Positions 34,759 through 43,400 of a stretch of 64,000 nucleotides of DNA are shown here, in pieces. The notes beneath the pieces were generated by a model, which saw only the letters and a list, made by a program, of their open reading frames with translations, made no database searches and had not been told where the DNA came from. Numbering within the stretch: position 1 is the first letter of the stretch; each line of letters begins with the position of its first letter. The stretch is taken from contig NZ_JAFEMB010000004.1 in the NCBI RefSeq assembly GCF_016892705.1, positions 62,001-126,000 of the forward strand. The letters run 5' to 3'. The translations under genes and the position numbers were made by a program. The stretch comes from Microvirga pudoricolor. Lineage in GTDB: Bacteria; Pseudomonadota; Alphaproteobacteria; Rhizobiales; Beijerinckiaceae.

Positions 34759-37170
34759 TTGTCGCTGCGCATACTCAAACTTGTGCTGACGATTGTCATC
34801 AGCTTCTTCGTGCTGTCGGCAGGCTACATCTCCTGGCTGACCGTCGAGCGGCAGACCGCATTGCAGCATGTATCCCGGTACAACACCTCCTGGCTCGCGA
34901 GCCAGGCGGTGTCCGAGTTCATGCGCCTGCAGCACCGCATCAGCGCCTATGGGCTTCCCGGCAGCAGCGTCGACAAGGAGGAAGTGCAACTGCGCTTCGA
35001 CATCCTGGCGAGCCGGGCCAAGCTGCTCAGCGACGGCGAATTCCAGGACTTCGTTCAGCGCGACGCCGAGCGGACCGAAGCCATCCAGAGCCTCAACAGG
35101 GCCCTGGCCGAGGCGCAGCCCATCATCGACGACATCGACCAGCCTGGTGCGGTGCAAAAAGCACTGACGATCCTCGATCCGCTCGAGACGAAGCTGACCG
35201 GACTGGCATCCGAGGCCAACCATTACGGGGGCCTGCGGGCGGCAGAAGACCGCAACGAGCTTGTGCGCTTGCACTGGCTCTTCTCCAGCCTTGCCGGAGG
35301 GCTCATCGTCTGCGGCTTCCTCCTCATCGGCCTGCTGGGCTGGCACAACCGGCTGCTGAGCCGGGCCCATCGGGAGCTGCGCACGCTCGCGGAAGACCTT
35401 CAGGCCACCTCCGCCGAACTCGAGAAGGTCAACAAGGCCCTCGGGCATGCCTATGCCGAGCTTCAGCGGCGCAACGAGGTCCTGCAGATCCAGGAGCTGG
35501 AGCTGCGAACCCAGAACGAGCGGTTCAACGCGGCCCTCAACAACATGCCCCACGGCCTGTGCATGGCCGACGCCACGGGCCGGATCATCGTCTTCAACGC
35601 CCGCTTCGCCCAGCTCTTCGATCTGGAGCGTAACGTCCAGGCGGGGACGACCCTCAAAACCCTTGTCGAGACCGGCGCCAGGGGGCGCGAGGGCGCCGAG
35701 GCCCTGCGCCGCATCTGCATCGAGCAGCAGGACCTGATCCGGGATCGCCGGTCCGCCTCGTTCATCCATGAGCAGCCGGACGGCCAAACCTTTTCGATCT
35801 CCCATCAGCCCATGATCGGCGGCGGCTGGGTGGCCACCTACGAGGACATCACCGAGCGCCGCCAGGCCGAGTCCCAGATCGCCTACATGGCCCACCACGA
35901 CGCCTTGACGGATCTGGCGAACCGCATCCTCTTCCGGGAGAAGATGGAACAGGCGCTGGCCGACCAGGCCTTCCGGACGAACAGCCTGGCGGTCCTGTGC
36001 CTGGACCTGGACCGCTTCAAGGACGTCAACGACTCCCTCGGCCATGAGACGGGCGACATGCTGCTCAAGATCGTGGCGCAGCGCCTGCGCGACTGCGTCG
36101 GCGAGGAGGATGTGGTGGCCCGCCTCGGGGGCGACGAGTTCGCGATCCTGCAGACCTCGGTCTCGGAGCCGCACGACTGCGCGATCCTGGCCGCCAGGGT
36201 GGTGGATGCCCTCGGGGCTCCCTACGATCTCGACGGGCAGGAGATCGTCATCGGCACGAGCGTTGGCATCGCCCTCGCGCCGGACGGTCAGGTGGCTACA
36301 GACCAGCTCCTCAAGCACGCCGATCTGGCTCTCTACCGGGCCAAGGCCGACGGACGTGGAACCTACCGGTTCTTCGAGCCGGAGATGGACGCCCAGCTCC
36401 AGGCCCGGCGCGTGCTGGAGGTCGACCTGCGCAAGGCGCTGGTCAACGGCGAGTTCGAGCTGTTCTACCAGCCGCAGGTCAATATCCGCGCCCACGAGAT
36501 CAGCGGCTTCGAGGCCTTGCTGCGCTGGCGCCACCCGGAACGGGGTATCGTATCCCCGGCGGAGTTCATCCCGGTGGCGGAGGATATCGGCTTGATCTCG
36601 CCCCTTGGCGAATGGGTCATCGAGCAGGCCTGCCAGGAGGCCGTCACCTGGCCCCGCGCCTCCAAGGTGGCCATCAACCTGTCGGCCGTGCAGTTCCGCA
36701 GCAAGACGCTGGTCCAATGCGTGAGCAATGCGCTGGCGCGCTCGGGTCTCGATCCCAACCGCCTTGAGCTGGAGATTACGGAATCCGTCCTGCTCCAGGA
36801 CAACGAAGCCATACTGGCCATCCTCTACCGCCTGCGGGAGCTGGGCGTTCGCATCGCCATGGACGATTTCGGAACGGGCTATTCGTCGTTGAGCTACCTG
36901 CGCAGCTTCCCGTTCGACAAGATCAAGATCGATCAGTCCTTCGTGCGGGAGCTTTCATCCCGGGCGGATTGCTTGGCCATCGTGCAGTCGATTACGAGCC
37001 TGGGCAACAGCCTGGGCATGTCGACCACTGCCGAGGGCGTCGAGACTGAGGACCAGTATCTCCAGCTCCGCGCCGCCGGCTGTACCGAGGTGCAGGGCTA
37101 CTACTTCGGACGCCCCAAGCCGGCGCGGGAGCTCATCCACTCGCTGGCCGACATCGCCGAGGTCGCCTGA
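34759..37170 (+). CDS. Membrane PAS-GGDEF-EAL protein (c-di-GMP signalling)
   Basis: This 803-residue protein synthesises and/or degrades cyclic di-GMP. TM1 (about 8-28) and TM2 (about 174-195) bracket a periplasmic helical sensor region; then comes a coiled coil (about 200-250), a PAS domain (about 250-370), GGDEF with intact GGDEF at 457-461, and EAL with EAL at 585-587. Both signature motifs look intact, and the EAL segment keeps ELEITES and DDFGTGYSS. It starts at TTG (34759) with GGAGG eight bases upstream. The upstream periplasmic SUOX-fold protein is its probable partner. Confidence 0.9.
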   Translation: MSLRILKLVLTIVISFFVLSAGYISWLTVERQTALQHVSRYNTSWLASQAVSEFMRLQHRISAYGLPGSSVDKEEVQLRFDILASRAKLLSDGEFQDFVQRDAERTEAIQSLNRALAEAQPIIDDIDQPGAVQKALTILDPLETKLTGLASEANHYGGLRAAEDRNELVRLHWLFSSLAGGLIVCGFLLIGLLGWHNRLLSRAHRELRTLAEDLQATSAELEKVNKALGHAYAELQRRNEVLQIQELELRTQNERFNAALNNMPHGLCMADATGRIIVFNARFAQLFDLERNVQAGTTLKTLVETGARGREGAEALRRICIEQQDLIRDRRSASFIHEQPDGQTFSISHQPMIGGGWVATYEDITERRQAESQIAYMAHHDALTDLANRILFREKMEQALADQAFRTNSLAVLCLDLDRFKDVNDSLGHETGDMLLKIVAQRLRDCVGEEDVVARLGGDEFAILQTSVSEPHDCAILAARVVDALGAPYDLDGQEIVIGTSVGIALAPDGQVATDQLLKHADLALYRAKADGRGTYRFFEPEMDAQLQARRVLEVDLRKALVNGEFELFYQPQVNIRAHEISGFEALLRWRHPERGIVSPAEFIPVAEDIGLISPLGEWVIEQACQEAVTWPRASKVAINLSAVQFRSKTLVQCVSNALARSGLDPNRLELEITESVLLQDNEAILAILYRLRELGVRIAMDDFGTGYSSLSYLRSFPFDKIKIDQSFVRELSSRADCLAIVQSITSLGNSLGMSTTAEGVETEDQYLQLRAAGCTEVQGYYFGRPKPARELIHSLADIAEVA

Positions 37171-37175
37171 TCGCC

Positions 37176-37910
37176 TCAAGGGGTGGGCATGTCGGGCGCC
37201 GGGCCCAGGATCCGCGCGTGCTCGGCCTCCGCGGCCCCGTAGGCGGCGCCGGCCAGGGCCGCCAGCCCCGCCCGGTCCCGCAGGGTGATGCCGCCTCTCC
37301 TGGCCCGAATGGCGCCGGTCCGCTCGATGGAGCGCAACGCCCCCGTGATCCCGGCTCTCCTCACGCCCAGCATGGCCGACAGGAACTCGTGGGTTAGAGG
37401 GATATCCTCCCGGTCCACCCGGTCGTGGCGCATGAGGAGCCAACGGGCGAGCCGCTGCTCGATGGTATAGAGGCCGCTGCTCAGGGCTGTCTGGGCGACC
37501 TGCGCCAAAAAGGCCTGGGCGAACTTCAGGAAGTGCGCCCGCATGGAGGGGCTGTCTGCGAGAAGGGTTCGCAGATCCTCGACCCGCACGCGCAGCGCCC
37601 GGAAAGGCACCTGGACCACCGTGTCGTGAGATGCCACGCCGACGCCGTGAACGATCGCGAGACCCGACATCCCCTCGGGTCCGACGACCCCGATTTCCAT
37701 GCGTCTCCCGTCGGCCGCCGAAGCGACCACGGAGGCGGCCCCAGGTCCCGGAAAATAGACCGCGTCGATGGCCTCCCCCGACTGCTCGAGGCTGTCGCCG
37801 AAATCCAGCGAGACCGGCTCGAGGAGGCCGGCCAGGAGAATGAAATCCGAGGGCGGCAGCGCCGCCAGGAGACGGTTCTGAACCGAGCTGCGGGTCAGGG
37901 GCAGCGACAT
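37176..37910 (-). CDS. Crp/Fnr-family transcriptional regulator
   Basis: This 244-residue cyclic-nucleotide-binding-fold regulator has a C-terminal winged helix (HEFLSAMLGVRRAGITGALRSIE). The effector domain has GVVGPEGMSG in place of the cAMP-pocket motif of true CRP, and no Fe-S cysteine cluster, so its signal is unknown; this subgroup is common in Hyphomicrobiales. It converges with the GGDEF-EAL gene, with 5 bases between stops, and diverges from the GH5 gene. Confidence 0.82.
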   Translation of the reverse strand: MSLPLTRSSVQNRLLAALPPSDFILLAGLLEPVSLDFGDSLEQSGEAIDAVYFPGPGAASVVASAADGRRMEIGVVGPEGMSGLAIVHGVGVASHDTVVQVPFRALRVRVEDLRTLLADSPSMRAHFLKFAQAFLAQVAQTALSSGLYTIEQRLARWLLMRHDRVDREDIPLTHEFLSAMLGVRRAGITGALRSIERTGAIRARRGGITLRDRAGLAALAGAAYGAAEAEHARILGPAPDMPTP

Positions 37911-38218
37911 CCCACACGCTCCTTGGACGATACGCCCGCCTTATCCGGCCCTCATCGGCTTGCCCGATCACCGGGCCGAGCCTTTCTGTCACGTCAACGA
38001 ATGAAGGCCGTCGAAGTTCTGTACGCTATGGTACGTAGAAGTGCGCTATCCCGTCTTATCCGTGTTCCTTTTTCAAGGTTTCCAAAGGTATTGATCGAAT
38101 AACTCTTAGGTATTAGCAAAAAGACGCGACTTCACCGTTTCCTTACTTTCATAGGAAATCCCTCCTTCGATGTCGCTCATCTCATCAGACAATTCAAATT
38201 CAACTGAATGGAATCTAG
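37911..38218. other. Intergenic region between divergent genes, 308 bp
   Basis: It lies between the leftward Crp-type gene and the rightward GH5 gene. The right half is AT-rich. TTGAT appears at 38092-38096 but is not part of a full FNR box. No gene is supported. Confidence 0.4.
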
Positions 38219-39757
38219 ATGCTTGGAGTGAATATATCCGGTGGTGAGTACAAGGAATCCGGTACTCAATACGGGAAGGACTATATTTTCCCCTCGACCA
38301 CAGAGATCAATTATTACGCCTCTAAGGGCATGGACGTCATTCGCGTCCCGTTTCAGTGGGAGCGGATGCAGAAGTCCCTCTACGGCAACCTCAACGCCAC
38401 GGAAGTCGCCCGTCTGAAGGACGTCGTGGCCTATGCAAACAGCAAGGGCGTTGCGGTCGTGCTGGACGCTCATGATTACGGGACACGCAAGGTCAACGGA
38501 AAGTCCTACAAGATCGGCGTCGACTCCCAGGCTCCCGCATCCTCCCTCGCCGACTTCTGGGGCAAGATGGCGGCGATCTTCAAGGGCTCGAACGTCCTCT
38601 ACAACATCATGAACGAGCCGCATTACCAGACGTCGGCGCAGCAGGCTGTCATCAACAACCTCGCCATCAAGGCGATCCGCGACGCAGGCGCCAAGGAAAA
38701 GATCCTGGTGCCGGGCTCGAACTGGACCGGCGCCCATTCGTGGGTTTCGGGCAGCAACGACACGGAGGTCGGCCTCAAGACCGTCGATCCGCTCAACAAT
38801 TATGCCTTCGACGTGCATCAGTATCTGGATTCGGATTCCTCGGGCACCAGCCCGACGGCCGTGTCGACGGAGATCGGCGTCCAGCGCCTCACCAAGATCA
38901 CCGAGTGGGCCCGAGCCAACAACAAGGACCTGTTCCTCGGCGAGTTCGGCGCGGCCAACAACAAGACCGCGCTTACCGCTCTCGACAAGATGGTCAAGTA
39001 CATGGACGACAATGCCGATGTGTGGATCGGCGCGACCTATTGGGCCGGCGGCGCCTGGTGGGGCGACTACATGTACTCCATCCAGCCGAAGGACCTGAAA
39101 GCCAAGGGCGTCAACGCGACCGACAAGCCCCAGATGGACATCCTGGAGAAGTACGACCTCAAGGACGGCGGCGCCCACTCAGCCTCGGCCCTGACGGTCA
39201 CGGCGCAGCCGGCTCCGTCCTTGTCCCGCACTGCGATCAACGGCACCGACGGCAACGACAACCTGAAGGGGACGGCAGGCGCCGACGCCATCAAGGGTCT
39301 CGCCGGCCATGACACGATCGTCGGCAGGGCCGGTGCCGACGTCCTCGCGGGAGGCGCGGGCAACGACAGGCTTGTCGGAGGCGCGGGCAACGACCGGCTG
39401 ATCGGCGGTCCGGGTCGCGACAAGCTGACGGGCGGTGCGGGCGACGACATCTTCGTCTTCAATGCGAAGCTCTCGGCCAAGACGAACGTCGACACCATCA
39501 CGGACTTCAACGTCGACGATGACGTGATCCGGCTGGACAGCGCGGTCTTCACCAAGCTGGCGAAAGCCGGTCCTCTGGCAGCCGGCAACTTCTACAAAGG
39601 GCTCGAGGCCCACGACGCCAACGACCGGATCATCTACGACAGCACCACGGGCTCCCTGTCCTACGATGCGGACGGAAATGGCGCCGGTGCCGCGATCAAG
39701 TTCGCTCACCTGGCCAAGAACCTGAAGCTCTCGGCCTCCGACTTCGTCGTGATCTGA
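38219..39757 (+). CDS. GH5 endoglucanase-like enzyme with RTX calcium-binding tail
   Basis: This 512-residue protein joins a GH5 glycanase domain (about 1-320) to RTX repeats (about 340-410). The acid/base Glu133 is in YNIMNEPH and the nucleophile Glu242 in LGEFGA, as in GH5 cellulases. RTX nonapeptides such as GGAGNDRLVGG and GGAGDDIFVF bind Ca2+, and the C-terminus ends DFVVI. There is no signal peptide, fitting type I secretion by a C-terminal signal. An in-frame TAG directly precedes the ATG, so the start is secure unless a frameshift lies upstream; the ribosome-binding site is weak. It may cut plant or bacterial cellulose; no T1SS gene is nearby. Confidence 0.88.
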   Translation: MLGVNISGGEYKESGTQYGKDYIFPSTTEINYYASKGMDVIRVPFQWERMQKSLYGNLNATEVARLKDVVAYANSKGVAVVLDAHDYGTRKVNGKSYKIGVDSQAPASSLADFWGKMAAIFKGSNVLYNIMNEPHYQTSAQQAVINNLAIKAIRDAGAKEKILVPGSNWTGAHSWVSGSNDTEVGLKTVDPLNNYAFDVHQYLDSDSSGTSPTAVSTEIGVQRLTKITEWARANNKDLFLGEFGAANNKTALTALDKMVKYMDDNADVWIGATYWAGGAWWGDYMYSIQPKDLKAKGVNATDKPQMDILEKYDLKDGGAHSASALTVTAQPAPSLSRTAINGTDGNDNLKGTAGADAIKGLAGHDTIVGRAGADVLAGGAGNDRLVGGAGNDRLIGGPGRDKLTGGAGDDIFVFNAKLSAKTNVDTITDFNVDDDVIRLDSAVFTKLAKAGPLAAGNFYKGLEAHDANDRIIYDSTTGSLSYDADGNGAGAAIKFAHLAKNLKLSASDFVVI

Positions 39758-39784
39758 AACATCTCAGAACCGTATTTTGCGCAT

Positions 39785-39812
39785 CGACAGGGCCCCGAAA
39801 GGGGCCCTGTCG
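39785..39812 (+). terminator. Terminator hairpin after the GH5 gene
   Basis: CGACAGGGCCCC (39785-39796) pairs perfectly with GGGGCCCTGTCG (39801-39812) around a GAAA tetraloop. It begins 28 bases after the stop codon. The following bases are only mildly T-rich (CGTTGTTG). Confidence 0.75.
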
Positions 39813-40017
39813 CGTTGTTGCACGGTCAATGTTCCACCCTGCCGACCCATTCGATCATGGCGAATCGAATTTGGTCCGGTCCAAGTGCCGCCGCACTTGA
39901 TAGGCGTCTCAAGAGCGCGAAACCGACTGTACTTCTAGGATCATATTCCCTAACGGCTAAGTTTTTGCGGTTGCGAGGAACTTTTTTCCGGGCGGTGCCC
40001 TGCCACGATCTGGCGGC

Positions 40018-40049
40018 TTGACAGCAATATTTTATACAATCTACAAAAT
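40018..40049 (+). promoter_or_regulatory. Candidate promoter and imperfect operator before the DHDPS-family gene
   Basis: TTGACA (40018-40023) could be a -35 with TACAAA (40042-40047) as -10, spaced by 18 bp. Overlapping it, ATTTTATA (40029-40036) and TACAAAAT (40042-40049) are an inverted repeat with one mismatch across a 21-bp palindrome. The GntR/FCD regulator encoded at 42023 in the same gene set is a candidate ligand. The palindrome is visible; its binding protein is inference. Confidence 0.45.
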
Positions 40050-40073
40050 GACGACTTTCAAAGGAGCATCGGA

Positions 40074-41003
40074 ATGGCATTCCAGATCGGCTGGCAGGGC
40101 GTTTTCCCGGCAGTGACCACCCAGTTCCACGCGGACCTCAGCCTCGATATCGAAGGAACGCGCCGGGTTATGGATGCGCTCATCCGCGATGGCGTCTCCG
40201 GCCTCATCGTTTGCGGCACGGTCGGCGAGAACTGCTCGCTCACGCGCTCCGAGAAGATTGCCATCATGGAAGCCGCCAAGGATGTGGCCCGGGGCCGCGT
40301 TCCCGTGATCTGCGGCGTTGCCGAATTCACCACCGCCTTCGCGTCCGAGGTCGCCCGCGAAGCCCAGCGGATCGGTATCGACGGCATCATGGTCATGCCA
40401 GCCCTGGTCTATTCCTCCAAGCCCCACGAGACCGCCGCGCACTTCCGGGGCGTCGCCAAGGCCAGCGACCTGCCGGTCATGGTCTACAACAACCCGCCGA
40501 TCTATAAGAACGACGTGACGCCGGAGATTCTGGCTTCGCTGGCGGATTGCGAGACCATCGTGTGCTTCAAGGAATCCTCCGGCGACACCCGCCGCTTCAT
40601 CGACGTGCGCAATATGGTCGGCGACCGTTTCGTGATGTTCGCGGGCCTCGACGACGTGGTGGTCGAGAGCGTGATGGTGGGCGCGCAGGGCTGGGTGTCG
40701 GGCATGTCCAATGCCTTCCCCTGCGAAGGCGAGACCTTGTTCCGGTTGGCCCGCGACGGCCGTTTCGCCGAAGCGATGCCTCTCTACGAGTGGTTCATGC
40801 CGCTCCTGCACCTCGATGCGCGCCCGGATCTCGTCCAGTGCATCAAGCTGTGCGAGCGCATCATGGGCCGCGGCACCGACTTGACCCGTCCGCCACGCCT
40901 GGCGCTGGACGACGCGGAGCGCGGCGAGATTGAGTCGATCATGGCCAAGGCCCTGGCGAACCGGCCCGTGCTGCCGGATGTCGGCCTCAGGACGGCAGCC
41001 TAA
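40074..41003 (+). CDS. DHDPS-family protein, likely 1-pyrroline-4-hydroxy-2-carboxylate deaminase
   Basis: This 309-residue class I aldolase-type (dihydrodipicolinate synthase/N-acetylneuraminate lyase family) enzyme has the Schiff-base Lys in CFKESSGD and the supporting Tyr region in VYNNPPIYKND; CGTVGEN is the family's GTTGE position. Family members in hydroxyproline operons (LhpC) deaminate 1-pyrroline-4-hydroxy-2-carboxylate to alpha-ketoglutarate semialdehyde, and the adjacent gene is a 4-hydroxyproline epimerase, so that function is likely. AAGGAG lies 7 bases before the ATG. The gene starts a three-gene unit. Confidence 0.8.
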   Translation: MAFQIGWQGVFPAVTTQFHADLSLDIEGTRRVMDALIRDGVSGLIVCGTVGENCSLTRSEKIAIMEAAKDVARGRVPVICGVAEFTTAFASEVAREAQRIGIDGIMVMPALVYSSKPHETAAHFRGVAKASDLPVMVYNNPPIYKNDVTPEILASLADCETIVCFKESSGDTRRFIDVRNMVGDRFVMFAGLDDVVVESVMVGAQGWVSGMSNAFPCEGETLFRLARDGRFAEAMPLYEWFMPLLHLDARPDLVQCIKLCERIMGRGTDLTRPPRLALDDAERGEIESIMAKALANRPVLPDVGLRTAA

Positions 41004-41008
41004 ACGTC

Positions 41009-42019
41009 ATGGCACGCCATACCTTCTTCTGCATCGACGGCCATACCTGTGGAAACCCCGTCCGCGTCGTCACGGGCGGGAGCATCCCGCAGCTCCAGGG
41101 CGCCAGCATGTTCGAGCGCCGCCAGCATTTCCTGGCGGAGTTCGACTGGATCCGGACCGGATTGATGTTCGAGCCGCGCGGCCACGACATGATGTCGGGA
41201 TCGATCCTCTACCCGCCGACCCGCCCGGATTGCGACGTGGGCATCCTCTTCATCGAGACCTCCGGGTGCCTGCCCATGTGCGGCCATGGCACCATCGGCA
41301 CCGTGACCATCGCGTTGGAGCATGGTCTCATCCAGCCGAAAACGCCGGGCCTTTTGAGGCTGGACACGCCCGCCGGCCTCGTCGAGGCCCGATACGAGCA
41401 GAACGGCCCCTATATCGAGAGCGTGCGCATCACCAACGTGCCGTCCTTCCTGTATGGCCGCGGCTACGAGGTCGACGTGGAGGGCTTTGGTACGTTGACG
41501 GTGGATGTCGCCTATGGCGGCAACTTCTACGCCATCGTGGAGCCGCAAGACCGCTATTCGGACCTTGCGGACGTGGACCCGTCCGACATCCTTCGATGGA
41601 GCCTAAGGCTGCGCAAGGCCTTCAACGAGCGCCACCGGATCGTCCATCCGGACAACCCTGCGATCGATCGCCTCACCCATGTGCTATGGACCGGGAAGGC
41701 CCAAGGGCCGAACGGCTCGGCACGGAACGCCGTCTTCTATGGCGACAAGGCGATCGACCGCTCACCCTGCGGCACGGGAACGTCCGCCCGCATGGCTCAC
41801 CTGGCGGCACAGGGAAAGCTCTCGGAGGGCGATGCCTTCGTGCATGAGAGCATCATCGGCTCGACCTTCACGGGCCGCATCGAGGGGCGGACGAAGGTCG
41901 GCGACCGGGATGCCATCGTGCCGTCGATCGAGGGCTGGGCGCGGGTCACGGGTTTCAACACCATCGTGATCGACGAGCGGGATCCGTTCGCGCACGGCTT
42001 TCAGGTCACGGATCGCTAG
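41009..42019 (+). CDS. 4-hydroxyproline 2-epimerase (proline racemase family)
   Basis: This 336-residue member of the proline racemase superfamily has both catalytic cysteines: Cys91 in MCGHGTIG and Cys254 in SPCGTGTSA. Presence of the second Cys, instead of the Thr of the trans-3-hydroxyproline dehydratases, indicates an epimerase converting trans-4-L-hydroxyproline to cis-4-D-hydroxyproline. It follows the DHDPS-family gene by 5 bases and precedes the GntR regulator by 3. The D-hydroxyproline dehydrogenase and the semialdehyde dehydrogenase that complete the pathway are not in the window. Confidence 0.88.
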   Translation: MARHTFFCIDGHTCGNPVRVVTGGSIPQLQGASMFERRQHFLAEFDWIRTGLMFEPRGHDMMSGSILYPPTRPDCDVGILFIETSGCLPMCGHGTIGTVTIALEHGLIQPKTPGLLRLDTPAGLVEARYEQNGPYIESVRITNVPSFLYGRGYEVDVEGFGTLTVDVAYGGNFYAIVEPQDRYSDLADVDPSDILRWSLRLRKAFNERHRIVHPDNPAIDRLTHVLWTGKAQGPNGSARNAVFYGDKAIDRSPCGTGTSARMAHLAAQGKLSEGDAFVHESIIGSTFTGRIEGRTKVGDRDAIVPSIEGWARVTGFNTIVIDERDPFAHGFQVTDR

Positions 42020-42022
42020 GCG

Positions 42023-42715
42023 ATGAACCCCCCGCGGGCCGCGAAGCCTCTTGGACACCGCACCATGGCGCTGGCGGCGGCGGATGCGCTCCGCCAGCGG
42101 ATCCTCGGCGGCGTCTACCGGGGCGGGCACCAGCTTCGGCAGGACGCGCTCGCGAGCGAGCTCGGGATCAGCCGCATCCCCCTGAGGGAGGCCTTCGTAC
42201 AGCTCGAGAGCGAGGGTCTCGTGAAGATCCTGCCCCATCGCGGCGCGATCGTATCGGAGACGTCCGTCGATGAGATCGACGAGCTGTTCCAATTGCGGGC
42301 ACTATTGGAGCCACGCCTGCTCCGTCATTCGGCGCCGCGCCTGACGACGGAGGATCTTGCCGCTCTCGACATGATCCTGAGCGAGTACGATGCCGCCATG
42401 CTGTCCGACGACGCCTCGCGGTGGGGCGAACTCAACACCGCCTTCCACCAGCAGCTCTATGCGCGCGCGGAGCAGCCGCGAACCGCCTCCATCGTCGCCA
42501 CGTTGCTGCAAGGGACCGACCGCTACACACGCATGCAGCTCTCCTTCACGGATGGGCGGGCGCAGGCGCGGGAGGAGCATGCCCGTCTCCTGCAGCTCTG
42601 CCGATCCGGCGACGTTGCGGAGGCCTGCGCGCTCTTGACCGCGCATATCCGGCAAGCCGGTCACGCGCTGGAATCGTTCATCCGAAACAGGCAGCCGCAG
42701 GATCCCGAATCCTGA
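42023..42715 (+). CDS. GntR-family regulator, FCD subfamily
   Basis: This 230-residue regulator has an N-terminal winged helix (LRQDALASELGISRIPLREAF, split here for length) and a C-terminal FCD effector domain of helical, metal-assisted type (FQLRALLEPRLLRHSA and FHQQLYARAEQPRT). FCD members commonly sense organic acids or amino-acid catabolites and repress the adjacent operon. It is cotranscribed with the epimerase, so it probably controls hydroxyproline catabolism. Confidence 0.88.
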   Translation: MNPPRAAKPLGHRTMALAAADALRQRILGGVYRGGHQLRQDALASELGISRIPLREAFVQLESEGLVKILPHRGAIVSETSVDEIDELFQLRALLEPRLLRHSAPRLTTEDLAALDMILSEYDAAMLSDDASRWGELNTAFHQQLYARAEQPRTASIVATLLQGTDRYTRMQLSFTDGRAQAREEHARLLQLCRSGDVAEACALLTAHIRQAGHALESFIRNRQPQDPES

Positions 42716-42750
42716 GCCTCCTGTCCGTCCCAATGCTGGCCAAAGGAATG

Positions 42751-42768
42751 GGCCCGCCGAAGCGGGCC
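42751..42768. terminator. Weak hairpin between converging genes
   Basis: GGCCCGC (42751-42757) pairs with GCGGGCC (42762-42768) around a 4-base loop, between the GntR gene and the converging PRC-barrel gene. There is no U-tract, so the call is weak. Confidence 0.3.
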
Positions 42769-42791
42769 TGCTCCGTCGTTTCGCCGAAGGA

Positions 42792-43184
42792 TCAATCCTT
42801 CCAACGGCCTTCGTACTTGAACTCGGGAGCCGCCTGGAGCTGCTCCTTGGTGGCGTTGATCGTCCCGCGCCACGCCTTGTCGGCCTCGTTATAGGTCAGC
42901 ATGACAGCGGACGGGTCCACAACCACATTACGCTCGCCAACCCCAAGGAACCCGCCGACCGAAATCACGTAGCCAACGAGACGGCCTTGGCTGATCACGG
43001 CATCCTCGATTTCGCCAACCTTCTCGTTGGCGGCATTGCGCAGGTCCACATCGTCCAGACGGTCGCTGGTGATCGCATCCTGCGGCACCGTCACGAAGTT
43101 CGGCGCAGCGGGTGCCGGAGCCTGGGCGAAAGCCGAGCCGGCGAGAGCGGCCGTGGCCGCAAGTGCGATGAGGACGCGTTGCAT
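42792..43184 (-). CDS. Periplasmic PRC-barrel protein
   Basis: This 130-residue protein has a signal peptide (VLIALAATAALAGSAFA, cut before QAPAPA) and a PRC-barrel domain (VDLRNAANEKVGEIEDAVIS, GYVISVGGFLGVGERNVVV). PRC-barrel domains bind RNA, photosynthetic or other proteins; a periplasmic form is common in Hyphomicrobiales and has no firm function. The GGFLGVGER core is nearly the same in the cytoplasmic PRC protein at 44382. GGGAGA lies upstream of the ATG. Confidence 0.8.
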   Translation of the reverse strand: MQRVLIALAATAALAGSAFAQAPAPAAPNFVTVPQDAITSDRLDDVDLRNAANEKVGEIEDAVISQGRLVGYVISVGGFLGVGERNVVVDPSAVMLTYNEADKAWRGTINATKEQLQAAPEFKYEGRWKD

Positions 43185-43308
43185 TCAATGTTCTCCCTGG
43201 TGGATGCCATCGGAGAATGCCGCCCCGCCGCTAAGGTTCCGATCCCTCATGCCGATCCGCCGGATCCCTGTCGCTAATCCCGTCGGGCAGCGCTATACTG
43301 AGTTCCAA

Positions 43309-43366
43309 GGGCTCGACCGAGGTCCGACCACGGGTTCGAGCAAGGATCCGACCAAGGGTTCGATGC
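43309..43366 (+). repeat. Imperfect tandem repeat, 23-24 bp period
   Basis: Two and a half copies of a GGG(C/T)TCGA...GG(T/A)TCCGACCA-like unit run from 43309 (copies start 43309, 43332, 43356; the third is cut at GGGTTCGATGC). It lies between the promoter-like TATACT (43294-43299) and the BrnA-like gene at 43401, so it is in the mRNA leader or an operator region. Confidence 0.6.
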
Positions 43367-43400
43367 CCGTCACGCACGCTTATTTCCCAGGGAGATTTCG

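Larger units (their letters stand above)
39758..40073. other. Intergenic region upstream of the hydroxyproline genes, 316 bp
   Basis: Apart from the GH5 terminator at its left end and the promoter/operator-like sequence at 40018-40049, nothing recognisable is present. TTTTTT followed by a GC-rich block occurs near 39983-39990. Confidence 0.4.

Noticed and set aside
38090-38106. FNR box upstream of the GH5 gene
   Set aside because: TTGAT is followed by CGAATAACT, so only half of the site is present.
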